Shown here piece by piece: positions 44,756 through 56,324 of a stretch of DNA of 64,000 bases (its first letter is position 1; the number at the start of each line of letters is the position of its first letter). The position numbers were made by a program, and so were the translations under genes. This DNA comes from Voacanga thouarsii (Eukaryota; Streptophyta; Magnoliopsida; Gentianales; Apocynaceae): positions 62,001 through 126,000 of the forward strand of contig JANUWF010002439.1 in the NCBI GenBank assembly GCA_026120185.1, given 5' to 3'. A model generated the notes under the pieces. The model was given only the letters and a program-made list of their open reading frames with translations. It did no database searches and had not been told where the DNA came from.

Positions 44756-45225
44756 CTACTTAAACTTGAAGATAGGAAAAAGTATCTTAAGCATATCAGT
44801 AGGATTATCTTTTATGTTAAGTTTCTGAACAAAAACATTCTTTATAGTAATGATATCTCGAATGAAGTGAAACTTCACATCAATATGTTTTGTCCTCTCA
44901 TGGTACATTAGATCTCTAGTCAAATGTATAGAACTTTGACTATCACAGTAAATTGTAGTTACACCTTTATCAAGACTGAGCTCGCTAAATAAACATTTCA
45001 ACCACAAGGTTTCTTTGATTGCCTCGATCAGAGCCATATATTCTACCTCCATAGTAGGCAATACCACTACATGTTGTAAGCTAGCTTTCTAACTAACTGC
45101 ACAACCTCCAATGCAAAATACATAGCCAGTAAATGATCTTCTCCTGTCAAGATCTCCGATATAGTCAGAATCCACAAAACCAACCAAAATGTTATTACTT
45201 CTTCTAAACTCCAAACAAGCATCTG
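44756..45225 (-). pseudogene. pol: RNase H of the minus-strand copia pol
   Basis: Minus-strand reading gives VGFVDSDYIGDLDRRRSFTG (first catalytic Asp), then a TAG where the usual Trp codon stands, then MEVEYMALIEAIKETLWL (catalytic Glu), IYCDSQSSIHLTRDLMYHER (catalytic Asp) and TKHIDVKFHFIRD. It ends with the usual tail NPTDMLKILF, but the terminal LTK is altered. Full domain, one visible stop. Confidence 0.88.
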
Positions 45226-45262
45226 AAGTGCCTTACAAGTATATGAGAATCCATTCTATGGC

Positions 45263-45928
45263 TTACCAACGTGCTTTTCCAAGACAAGACATATATCTGC
45301 TAACCACAGTAATAGCTTGTGAAATATCTAGACGAGTACAAACCATTGCATAGATTATACTGCCGACTGCACTAGAATATGGAATCCGTGTCATATACTC
45401 TTCACCTTCACTTAACTGTGGGGACTGAGCAGCTGAAAATTTAAAATGACTTACAAAAGAAGTCCTTATAGATTTTTCATATTTCATGCCAAACCTCTCC
45501 GAAACTTTCTTAATGCAATTTTCTTGAGTCAAGTACAACTTTCTAAGAGCTCGATCTCTCTTAATCTCCATGCCAAGAATCTTTTAAGCTGCTCCCAAAT
45601 CTTTCATCTCAAATTCACTCTTTAACTATCTCTTCAAGACATCTATTTCTACCAAATTCTTAGCAACAATGATCATATCATCAATATAGAGCAACAGATA
45701 AATGAAAGAATCATTATGTAGCTTTTGGAAGTTAACACAACTATCATACATACTCCTTGAATAACCATAACTCAACATAAAGGAGTCAAACCTTTTCAAG
45801 AAATCAATTTCTACCAGATTCTTGGCAGCAATGATCATATCATCAACATAGAGCAGCAGATAAATGAAAGAATCATCATGTAACTTTTGGAAGTAAACAC
45901 AAATGTCATACATACTCCTTGAATAACC
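45263..45928 (-). pseudogene. pol: reverse transcriptase, catalytic and thumb part, of copia pol, with a tandem duplication
   Basis: From right to left on the minus strand: GYSRSMYDICVYFQKLHDDS, then YLLLYVDDMIIAAKNL (active-site YVDD), then the same segment again with YLLLYIDDMIIVAKNL, then SEFEMKDLGAA, GMEIKRDRALRKLYLTQENC and YSSAVGSIIYAMVCTRLDIS. The period of the duplication is 162 bp (54 codons) and the frame is kept. Two stops fall between 45572 and 45625. A copia reverse transcriptase has only one YVDD, so the duplication would probably inactivate the enzyme. The solo LTR at 45929 separates this part from the upstream portion at 47658. Confidence 0.87.
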
Positions 45929-47652
45929 GGTTAGGTATCTTTTACGCATATCGTATATAGCGTAGCGGAAAATAAAACGAGATACCATCCCAAGATCCGC
46001 ATATGTGTAGAAAACAAGACATAAAGATAACAAAGGTAACAACTTTTTACCTTTCTTTGATCATCTGAAGAACAAAAATATCTTCTTCAAGTCAAGGCGC
46101 GATCTAGCAATCCTCTTGATCAAACTCTACGAGAGTTGAACATCCAACCACTATAATCACAGTGTTTGATTATCTTTAACAGTAATCCACACAGAGGATA
46201 CACTCAAGCACGAAGTTTTCGATGCCAGCAGAAAATTTAAGTGGCGGCTGGGGTTACTTATTTTTTAGAAAAACAACGTGATAGAGAGAGAAGAGAAGAA
46301 GTCATTTATTGCCTAGGGTTTTCATGAATCCAACTTCTCCTAGGGTTTTGAGTATATCGTACATATAAATCGAAAAACCATAATAAAATTGAGAATTCTA
46401 ATCCTATTAAAATTCCCTAATTGTAATTGGAAACGTTAAGTTCTCATAATTACAATTTAGACCATAATTATAACTCATTATAATTTAGCCACAACAACAT
46501 CTCTTTCTCGCAATTAACCCCACTATGTTATCAAATAACATCTTGAGTATATAATCCTCTATTGTGTGTGACCTATTAGGTTTCCCAGTCAATTGGTAGC
46601 GAACATGAATTAATCCAAAAATCTTTGAGATTAATAATCCATAATTAATTAGAATTAATCTATTAATTCTAATCAGGATTGGTTTATTAATTCATTAATT
46701 AATAAACCCATATTTTCAGATCATGAGCGGTATCTAGCAACACATCATGACCAACCAAGAGTCCAAAAAGTCAAGTGGCTTGACATGAACCCTTCAATAA
46801 CAAATTACAGTGCAATTAACTCATTTCACCATACAATATCTCATCCGGTTTGGAATACGGAATTAGTGCCAACTCTCTCCAGAATTAATTTTGGCCCGAA
46901 TACAATAGTACTTGTACCAGGAACCACTACTCTAGATGTGTATCAATTGGAACTATTTCCAATACACAATCGCCTTGGCCAAGGACTTCTCGAGTAGTAA
47001 TTCCTACAAGTGGCCGTGAGATATTCGCCCCTACTATTAGGAGTGGTAAATCCTTTATTAACTCTCTCAACTATTTTCGTTTACCTCACAATGTACCCAA
47101 TATCCATCCCATAGGTGGCCCTCGATTGAGCTCCAGAGATTAGAATCAAAGTACAATACTCAACAAACAAAGTACCTTGGAGATCTCAAGTCTAAGGATA
47201 CTTGCACGTTTGCTATATTGAGATTATATCACTAGCACTAAATAGTTATCCATGTGATTATCTCATAGTTAGGTCAGCCAATGAACTTGTTCCATTAACA
47301 AGCATCCATGTGTTAACTTTAAGTATCTCAATACTCACGTATAAGAGAATCACTGCCTGATCAAATCAGGAAGTCTAACATATGCTAGTCTTCACGCATT
47401 AATGATGTCATGTCTCATTAATACTATGACTAGGGACTATTTAAGTACTAACACTATACAGTGTAGTAAGAATTTCATATCATGATCTCTATCATGATTT
47501 CCTTAACACAGTGTTGTACTAGGGACTTTATCGAACAGTTATATTACTTAAAAGTAAACAAAAGAAACTGTAAGATAAATAATGCCTTTTATTAAAATAA
47601 AATGTGCCATGTACAATGTACAAGTGATTGCCTCTAGGGCACAATACTAACA
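45929..47652 (-). mobile_element. solo LTR, 1.72 kb, Ty1/copia type, inserted in the reverse transcriptase
   Basis: Target duplication TAACC at 45924-45928 and 47653-47657. The + end CAATACTAACA is canonical, but the + start reads GGTTAGGTATC where TGTTAG is expected from the inverted terminus, so the first base has mutated. Closely related to the solo LTR at 42977-44667. The reverse transcriptase sequence joins exactly across it (…CTTGAATAACC with ATGACTCAACATAAAGG…). Confidence 0.87.
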
Positions 47653-47657
47653 TAACC

Positions 47658-47862
47658 ATGACTCAACATAAAGGAGTCAGACCTCTTATAAAACTGTCTC
47701 AGAGACTACTTTAATCTATATAAGGATTTCTTCGAAAGGTAAACAAGGTCTTCTTTTTCTTCAATTTCAAATCCCTCAAACTGCTTATTGTATATTTGTA
47801 AAGCAGCTTCATGAAAGGTTGTCTTAACATCAAGCTGCTCCAATTCCAAATCATACATAGCA
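47658..47862 (-). pseudogene. pol: reverse transcriptase, central part, of copia pol
   Basis: Minus-strand reading: MYDLELEQLDVKTTFHEAAL, then QFEGFEIEEKEDLVYLSKKS and LYRLK followed by a stop where Gln or Lys is usual, then RQFYKRSDSFMLSYGYSR. It connects leftward to 45928 across the solo LTR and rightward to 52161-52190 across the 4.3 kb solo LTR, where SIRVLLTLVA precedes MYDLELEQ. This confirms both insertions. Confidence 0.87.
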
Positions 47863-50181
47863 TGTAACACCCCGCTACTTAGGCCCACCAGGGCCGGGGA
47901 TGTCGCCCCGTCCAAAGGACAAGGGGTCTTTATAACTAGGTCACACAATCAAAATAGCGGAATAAAAATGATATCTTAATTTAAAATTTATTACAACCCA
48001 AGAATACCAAAAATAAATCCATAATAAAATTTATCCACTCTCATCTCTCCAAAGCATTACACAAAATAAATTATCAGAAAATCTTCCAAAGCAGGCAATA
48101 TCTAGCTACTCATCCCCACAGCAAGATCAACCTGAAATCATGGTAAAAAGGGTGATGAGACAAAAATCTCAGTAAGTCCGTGTGTGCTTTGAATGTCCAG
48201 TGAAAACAGTTCGTGAATGCAGAGTATAAAATCTTTATAAAAGAAATACTGGCAAGCGATAAACTGTAATCAAAATCAAGAGTGGCGATTTAGTTTTTTC
48301 AACCATACAGGTACAATAAAATCAACCACTTAAAAGAAATGATTGTGGGTTACCACACGTTGGGCCCCATAACCGGTCAGAATGTCAACACTTTGTGCAG
48401 ACTGACAAAAGGTTGGTGATTGGCCTACCGGGCAAGATACTCCTCCTTTTCTATACCCAACAACAACCGGGTGTCCATTCTGGCAAAACACAGTCACTTG
48501 ACTGAAATAAAACTACTAGCTCGGACCGGCCTAACTAAGTAGTACTGATGTTTCTCTAAGTTGAGTTTATCTTTTGGAAGTGGCCTCCTGTCAGAAGACT
48601 CACCCTTGCTCTTCAAAACTAGTACTACTAGCCTACCCATATTGAGTACTCAACGTAACTTATCCCTCTTGAGAAAAAAAAATGTACAAAACATAGTTCC
48701 ACTTGAAAATGAAAATTAAGGGTTTTCAAAATCTTTGTCAAAATCAGTTTTATAAAGAGTTTTAAGTTTGAGTAAATTTTCTTATTGATTTCCAAATAAT
48801 TTATTTGACTAAAATAAGAAAGGAGTCAATCCTCAATTGCCTTTATAGAAATGCGTATCCTTGCACTCTACATTTGGCTTGCCATTAAAAAAATCATTTT
48901 TTGCATCAAACATATTTTATGCAGGAGCTTACCTGATCCTTGCTCACAATAAAGGTCTCCAACAGTTGACCTAAGCCCGCATGGGGTAAATATAAACCGC
49001 AATCAAACTCATGACAAAATCCACTTTCACAAATAAAACTAACTCAGCTCACTACTACCATGATTCTAGTGTCCCAAGCTTTAAGGCCAAATAATAAAGG
49101 AAAAGGGTTTATAAGTTAAGGCTAATCTGATATTTAAAATAATTAGTGTTTTGGGAAATAGGTACTAATAAGCTGAAGGTTTAAATCTTACTAAGAAAAA
49201 TTTAGAGTTTATTTGATGAAGAGCCCTAGGCGGTATTAGGTAAATGATGATTTATTAATAATTATTTGCTAGAAAATAATTGATAACTAAAATTAGTTGA
49301 AAATAAATTTTAATGAGTCTTGATTGAAAGATAATAGATAAACTTTAATAGGTTTTGGTTAAAAGATAATAATTAAATTTTAATAATAAATATTTTACTT
49401 ATTATGATTATTTTCATAAAAGGCTTTAGTTGATTTCATCATTTTTTATAATATCTATATATTTTATTTTTCTAGCAAAAGCTATTATTTATTTGACTAA
49501 AATATCCTTATTATATATAATAATCCAAATCTACCCTTCTTAGGGTTCTTTGAAATTACTAGCCAAAAATCATAATATTAAATATTTATTGAAGAAATAA
49601 AATTATCTTAGGGACAATTAGGTCATGATCATAATTATATTGCTAACCACAATCATGATCATATTCACCCATTCACATCATCAAATCATCCAAATCATGC
49701 ATATAAGCATAGATCCAAATTTACTAAGGCATGATCTAACCTTTAGTAGCATAAATATAACCATAGCTTTAATAATCACACAAGAATATAAATCCTATTC
49801 ATCATAGATGACATAATCTCTAGCATACTTAATCATGAAGTCATGCATTAAACCCTAAAACACCATACATTCAGCCAAGATAATCAACTCATGCATCAAT
49901 CCCATCTCCAACATATTCATACATATATTCGTGCTTCAATCTCAACTCATCACAACAATACATACTCAAACCCTATTCATAATCCATCTATCAACATCAT
50001 CCAAGAGACATGAATCTAGAATTTAAAAGGAGGGTTAAAAAGGCTTACTTGATTGATGAATACCTTGAAGGAGTTTCAAATGGATCTTAACTCCTAGATG
50101 ACTAGATCCGTCCAAGGAAGATGAAGAAAGCACGGCCATCGGTGAAGAAGCCATTCGGCCAAGAAGGAGAGAGGTTCGGCC

Positions 50182-50214
<33 letters not shown>

Positions 50215-52155
50215 TCCATTAGCATGTTTATTCATATACATATTCATTAGAGATCAAAGATTAGAGGAGATGAAGTTGTTAGAACAAACCTACCTTGAAG
50301 GTGTTCTTGATCCTTCACAAAAATTCTGGTTTTTTATCTAAAAGAGCAAGTTGGATTTTGAAGTTTGATGTTAAAAATGGTATGGATGGACTCATGGCAG
50401 TGATTAGATGAATTTTGGAGTTTTTAGAAGAAGTTTGAAGTAATTTGGAGGGGTATTAGGCGAAAGGAAGGAGTAGGTGTTCTAGGTGTGCTATGTGTTC
50501 TTGAAGGTTGAAGAGAGTAGAGAGGTTTTGATTTGAAGCTGCCGAAATTCTAAAGGATTAGGGCTGGCCGAATTGTTTGTAGGGTTTTGGTAGATGATTT
50601 TCTGGTTTGGAAGGGAAAAGAAAAGGCTAGTTGTTGAAATCCTAAAAGAATATCTTAAGGAATCAAATTTGGAAACTAAATATAGCAAGAATATCTTTAA
50701 TCATTGGAGAGCTTTTGGGAAGCTGCTATGGCCGAATTGTTGTGCAGTGTTTCTACTGGATGAAAGCTGAGTGAAGAAGGTTAATGGTGGCCAAAATGAA
50801 GGAGTGCAATGGTAAAGGAAAGGTCTGGATGTTTGAGGAACATTTTATGGAAGGTTGCTAAATTAATGTTGCTGAAATTTTGGTATCTAATCAAAGCATG
50901 ATTGCAGAGATATGCTAGAGAGATTTTCGGGCAGCCATGTCTGATTTTCGTGCAGGAACTTGGGGAAGACAATGGAGTTCTGATCATGACTATTTAAGAG
51001 TGGTTTGTGCAAAAGAAAGCTGAAGTTTTGGCCAGGGATGAATTAGGAAACAAAGCTGGAAATTTTCCTGTACAAAATTTTCGCAAGGTGCTGCAATTTT
51101 TGGACAATTTCAGCTGCCATTTTCCAGTCAACTTGCAGAGAGTTTGGAGGAGATTTCAGAGGTCTTTCAAAGCTGGTTTCCAGCCTTCTTTATGGAGGAA
51201 AAACATAGCTAAGATGCTAAGCAAAAACCAAAAGAAATCAGCTTGGTTTTGGACCTCCAAAGCTGCGAACTCAACTAGAAATTTCTCTGGTTTTGCACAG
51301 CATTTGTGTAGTCCGAAAATGGCCAGAAAAATTCAGATCTAAAGCTAATCAATAGGCCATTTTCTGGCAGCATTTGGGAGGGAATAATGGCTAAGAATTT
51401 TGACACCTTGAAAGCAGAAGAAGCTGGAAAAATTTCAGTTCATACTATGAAGGAAAATGAACCTAGCTAGAGTGCAATTTTAGAAGGTTCACTAGAAGGA
51501 TTTATTCTCTTGGAATCTCCCACATCTCTACCACATTTTCAGACCATAAGATGTCTTTCACTAAGACATTTTGAACTTTCAAAGCTACAGCACTTTACTG
51601 AAATTTTTGGAATGAAATTGGCTAAAACAAATTTGACCAATCTAATGAATTGAGAATTAAGAGAAATTAAAGATAAAAAAGAAATGAATTCCCTTAGGAA
51701 ATTTTGAGTAGGCACAAGAATAGGATTAGAGTACTCCTATCATGTCTCCCCTAGTACAACACCTCTACCCTATGCTAAGGTTCTTAAGGCCGAAAATACG
51801 CCTTCCCAAGCAAAAATAAAATTTAATCATGCTAAAGCTCCACGATGGAATTTGAACCCAATACCTCAAGAATTAATTACAAAGCTCTAACCACTAAACT
51901 ACAACAACTCTTATTTTTATTTTCTCTCTAAAATATTTTTTCTATTTAATCCTCAAACTATCTCCCTATTTCCTCCTCAAGCAAAAATTACCATTTTGCC
52001 CTTCTTACCCAATAATCATAATCAAGCCCTCTAAACTATAAAACACAAATTCAAAGCACATAAAAATCATATAAAAATATATTTAAATATGCAATTAAGT
52101 ATGATATGCATCCCAACCCCCTTACTCTAAGGTTGGTTCCGACTGGGGTTTCACA
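47863..52155 (-). mobile_element. solo LTR, 4.29 kb, second copy of the gypsy-type LTR at 12363
   Basis: Begins TGTAACACCCCGCTACTTAG and ends GGGGTTTCACA, with target duplication TAGCA at 47858-47862 and 52156-52160. It is alignable with the 12363-16726 copy throughout, with small indels; same orientation. It carries the GA tract (about 50189-50213) and the tRNA-like segment (51847-51901). No interior or pol. Open frames such as 51007-51342 are not recognisable proteins. Confidence 0.88.
51847..51901 (-). other. tRNA-like segment inside second solo LTR
   Basis: Minus-strand TAGTTTAGTGGTTAGAGC (box A-like) and TGGGTTCAAATTCC (box B-like), at the place equivalent to 16422-16474 in the other copy. 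Confidence 0.45.
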
Positions 52156-52190
52156 TAGCAACTAAAGTAAGCAAAACACGGATAGAGCTA

Positions 52191-53689
52191 TGATGCGTGT
52201 TTTTTAGCGTAGAAAATATTACCAACAAATTACACAATTAATCAAGCTTTAATAAAATGCTAACCAGTAAAACCATACATACAGGTAAGTATACCCATCA
52301 TATAGAATAGGGAATAGCAAGTATCGAATCCACGAGAACTTAGGCCCCCACCTTACTTTACCCAAATCTTTATTGTTTAGCCAATAAAATAAAGAAATAG
52401 AAGTAAATAACCTACTAACCTAATATACTAGAGAAAATTAAGTCAAACAAGAAAAGTCACAAGGATAATCAAGGAGTAAGAACAAGGAGAAAAGACATGT
52501 AAATTGATAGAAATCCTTGAATATACAGTAATGATTGACTAGCTATTCTCTCAATTAATTATTATCTTGGCATCATGAAGGATTAAAGTAGACCCACTTC
52601 ATTTTCAATTCATGCAATCACTATCTTCTAGTTAAATTAGGGAACATATTATGTCTCAACCAATTTATCCGAAAGATGTATTAAAGTTAATCCTCACATA
52701 AATCCTTATATTCTAGGTGATTAAGCATGAAATTAGCCAATGAATCTATATTCTAGAAATCATCAACTAATCTTTGATTACTTAGTCTTTACCCTTAACC
52801 TCTTTTTCAAGCAAGTTAAGAATCACTAGTATTAAATTAATTAGTTGGCCATTCTCTCCTAACATCGTTTTGTAAGTTAATTAGAAGAGAACTAATCAAT
52901 ACAACAAGATATTATACTCAAGTAATCAAATACCAAGAATAGCAATAAATTGATCAAAGAACAAAAATCAATACAAAATCATGAATCCAAAAAAAAAAAA
53001 ATTCATCTAAAGACAATTAAAACATTAATTTCAAATTGTCAATAAATTAGAAAGAAGAGAAAAGGAATCCACTTATAGAAAAGTAAGCCTTCTTCTTCTT
53101 CCTTGAAACTTTTTTGAGCAACCTCCTTTTCCTTTTCAAGAATTCCCATGATCCTCCTAAATCTTGGTGTTTCTCTAGGAGTTTTCTAAAAAATTATATT
53201 TAAGAATTGAAAACTTTGAAAACTCTCTAGTGCAAAGTTATTCTCTTGTATTTATAAGACTTCTAATAGCCAAAAAGTGTGTACAATAGTCCTTTTTCGT
53301 GGTTGAAAGAGTTCCCAAAAGAATCAAACTGAAATTGCCAAAATCTACTCTAAAACAAAAACCGCCCTCGCCGACATTGATCAGAATGGACTTAGCGCCG
53401 GGTCCATTTGACCTACCTGGCACCGGGACTAATCTATTTCTCCTCAAAATTGTTGTTTTTCCAGAGCAGCCCTAGTGCCTGGTGCCTTAATTGGACCTGG
53501 CGCTAGGTACAATCTGGAATCTTTCACTTTTTGCTCGAAATGCACTTAAATATGCACAAATTTGTCGAAAACACTTTTTCCAAACAAAAATGTCAAATAG
53601 GAAGAAATATGCCTAGTTATAATATCAAAAATATCTCAATTTAACCTCAAATAACTTGGAAAATAGTGATGATTTTAGGCCTTATCGTA
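52191..53689 (-). repeat. 3' LTR of the coding-poor element
   Basis: On + begins TGATGCGTGTTTTTTAGCG and ends TTAGGCCTTATCGTA. It contains GTATCGAATCCACGAGAAC (complement of the GTGGATTCGA block usual near such LTR ends) and a GC-richer block at 53340-53530 with TAGCGCCGGGTCC and CCTGGCGCTAGGT. The minus-strand purine tract AAGTGTGGAGGTA is at 53690-53702. An open frame at 53238-53447 is not a recognisable protein. Confidence 0.8.
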
Positions 53690-56324
53690 TACCTCCACAC
53701 TTGACCTTTTGCTTGTCCTCAAGCAAACAAGAATTACAATACTAAGCAAATGGCTTAAGACAAAAAAACATTTCAACTTATCCTTAGCAAATTCATCCAT
53801 AATAAAGGAATAATCTTCTTCAAACCTCAAATACAAACTTGACATTCATTTAACCTTTTTAAAACCTGGTAAACCTATGTATTAAATCAAATAATCCAAG
53901 ACCATCAAAGTTAAGTTAAATAAACTTATATCTAGTACAAGAAAATTATCCTACTCCTCAATTAAAAACATAAATAACATAAATCATACAAGTCAAGCCA
54001 TTTAACGAATTCAACCATCATAAACTCAAATTTACACAACTCAAGTTAATGAAATAAGGAAAATACTCCGCTCTGTTTTTTTTTTTTCTATGACTTAGGA
54101 AATTGATAGCATCAAGTGAATAGATTTCTCTTTACGCACCGTATTGGCCCCCTTATAGTTATCACCATTTTTCCAACAATTTTCTTTTTCTTTCTTCTTT
54201 CTTTCCTTACCTTCTTTCCTTCGGGATAGCCTCAAGAGTGTGTGATCCTTCTTTGTTTCTTCTCTTCCACTCACCGTATTGGCCCCCTTTTTAGCAAAAG
54301 GTCTCTTTTTTTTTTCTTTTCCTCAAAAGAAGAAAGCAAATTTTTTCCAACTCTAGGTTTTTTTTTAAACCCACATTTTTTTTAAAATTTTCACTCAAAT
54401 TTTTTTATTTCCTCACATTCCTTATTCATAACTCAAAGTCAAGAAACTTTAAATCTATAATACAAGAATTAGTCAACAACTATTCCCATATTTCATCATA
54501 CCATTCATATTCAAATTCAAAAAATAAAATAACCTCTTATACCAAATATAAACAAGGTTAACTTAAATTCTCAAGACTTAGAAAAATCTAACTTAATACA
54601 CAAGTTTACCATTTAAATAAAAAATCCAACCATACTGAATGACAAATCCATATCTCAAGTTGAAAAGAAAATCACAACTCCATTATAGATAAATAAGTTC
54701 AATTTAGCTCCAAATCTCTAAACTTTCAAATTTTCAAAATTTTCCAAAATTTCAACGAAAGTGTTCGATACCAAGAAAACACCAAGATAATTGATAAAAA
54801 CTTGGACAAAGAATATTACTAAACCACTCCCCCACACTTAAATTGGACAATGTCCTCATTGGCCAAAAATTAACCTAAGAAAGCATCTCCAAAGGGACCC
54901 GAAATAATAAAGAGAGATAAAGTTAAACAATACTCCCTAACTACAATAAGTTCCAAACAATATGAACTTGGAAAAGAATACAAGAGCTTGTTCAAGAGGA
55001 CTTTATTCAAACCTACAAAAGAAAACATAAATAAAAACACAAGAAAAATAGTAACAAAAGAAAGATACTCTGAAATAAAAGAAAACAAACTAAAAATCCT
55101 AAGAAAGTAAATAAAGTCACGACTCACTCCCCAACACTTAAGATTGAAAATATTTTCCTTACTTGGGGAGGGAAAAGACATTTAACCGATTAAAGAAAAC
55201 CCAACCTAAAACAAAGAGACAAACTCTTTCTACTCATCATACTTTCTCATCACCCCTTTGAAAAAGACATTAATGCTCACTGAAAAAGATAAGGATGATG
55301 AAAGTAGAAATAAGAGAGGTTTCTAAAAAATAGAAGGTTCGTGAAAATAATTTTTCTCAACAAAGCAAAACACATAAACCTCGTTCTCTAATATAACTTT
55401 AGACACACAAATATTTTGGTCAACATATAAGTGCGCATGGTCTCTAAACAATGTATCAAACTTGAAATCACCATTTAACCCTTTAAAAGACTTGTAAAAA
55501 TGAAATTTCTCCTAAAAACATAACAATTGAGCTCTTAAAGATGGGATTAAGAAAGCCTTAAATTTCAATGCTTCTACAAATACCAAGTTGCCTCCCTGAA
55601 ATTAGAGTGAAAGGTAGAATTTATCAATATCCTTCAAAGACTTTTTATGATGAATCATGGATAAATCTAACTCCTTGAGATATGCTAAACTCCATACATC
55701 ATCATTTGGACCATTGTCCTCCAAGAATGGAGAGGAACCTAAGAAATTATGTGACAAAGAGATATTAGAATTATTAGAATATAAAGGAGAATTGATTACC
55801 TCCATTTCCACATTGGACAATTGTTCCTCATATCCTTTCTCCTTTCCTTGGGAATTCTCTTGTTCAAATGTATGGGCCTTTATGGTATCTTCAACCAACT
55901 TTGCTTGTTGTGTTCTTTGATAGCTCATATGTTCGGATGCTTCTACATGCCAACTAATGGATATGTTTGTGTTGGCAACAAAGGATTTGATTGAAGCTTC
56001 AAGTGATATCTCACTAAAGCATTAAACTGAGCTTGCAACCTTGCCAACGTATCAACATTATAACTCCTTTGACATTGTGCCCACGAATAGTTGTCCATGA
56101 TGATCTTTTGAATCTCACACTTAAAGAAAAAAAAAATCAAATAAAAAATAAAAATAAAAACAAAAAATAATAGAAAAATAAAAAAAGAATAATGTACAAA
56201 TTAAAAATATTCACAAACTACCTGAATACAAAAGTTAGTGATATATAAAAATACAACAAAGGCTAAATCAACAAGACTCGAGTGGTTTCGATAGTGCCCA
56301 TCCCCGGAAATAATGCCAAGAACT
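53690..56324 (-). other. interior of the coding-poor element
   Basis: No pol motif in any frame. Two modest minus-strand frames near the primer-site end (55943-56140, with MDNYSWAQCQRSYNVDTLAR, and 55602-55928, a hydrophilic ORF) may be remnants of a gag start, but they are in different frames and I cannot assign them. Repeated + strand blocks ATTGGCCCCCTT (54149, 54284) and CCCACACTTAA-like blocks (54833, 55131) resemble extra purine tracts on the minus strand. Confidence 0.5.
56301..56324 (-). promoter_or_regulatory. decayed primer-binding site of the coding-poor element
   Basis: Minus-strand TTGGCATTATTTCCGGGGA lies just inside the 5' LTR end. It matches TTGGCGCCGTTGCCGGGGA, the motif following many Athila/Tat-type LTRs, except for changes at the CpG/GC-rich part, mostly C-to-T or G-to-A. 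Confidence 0.55.
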
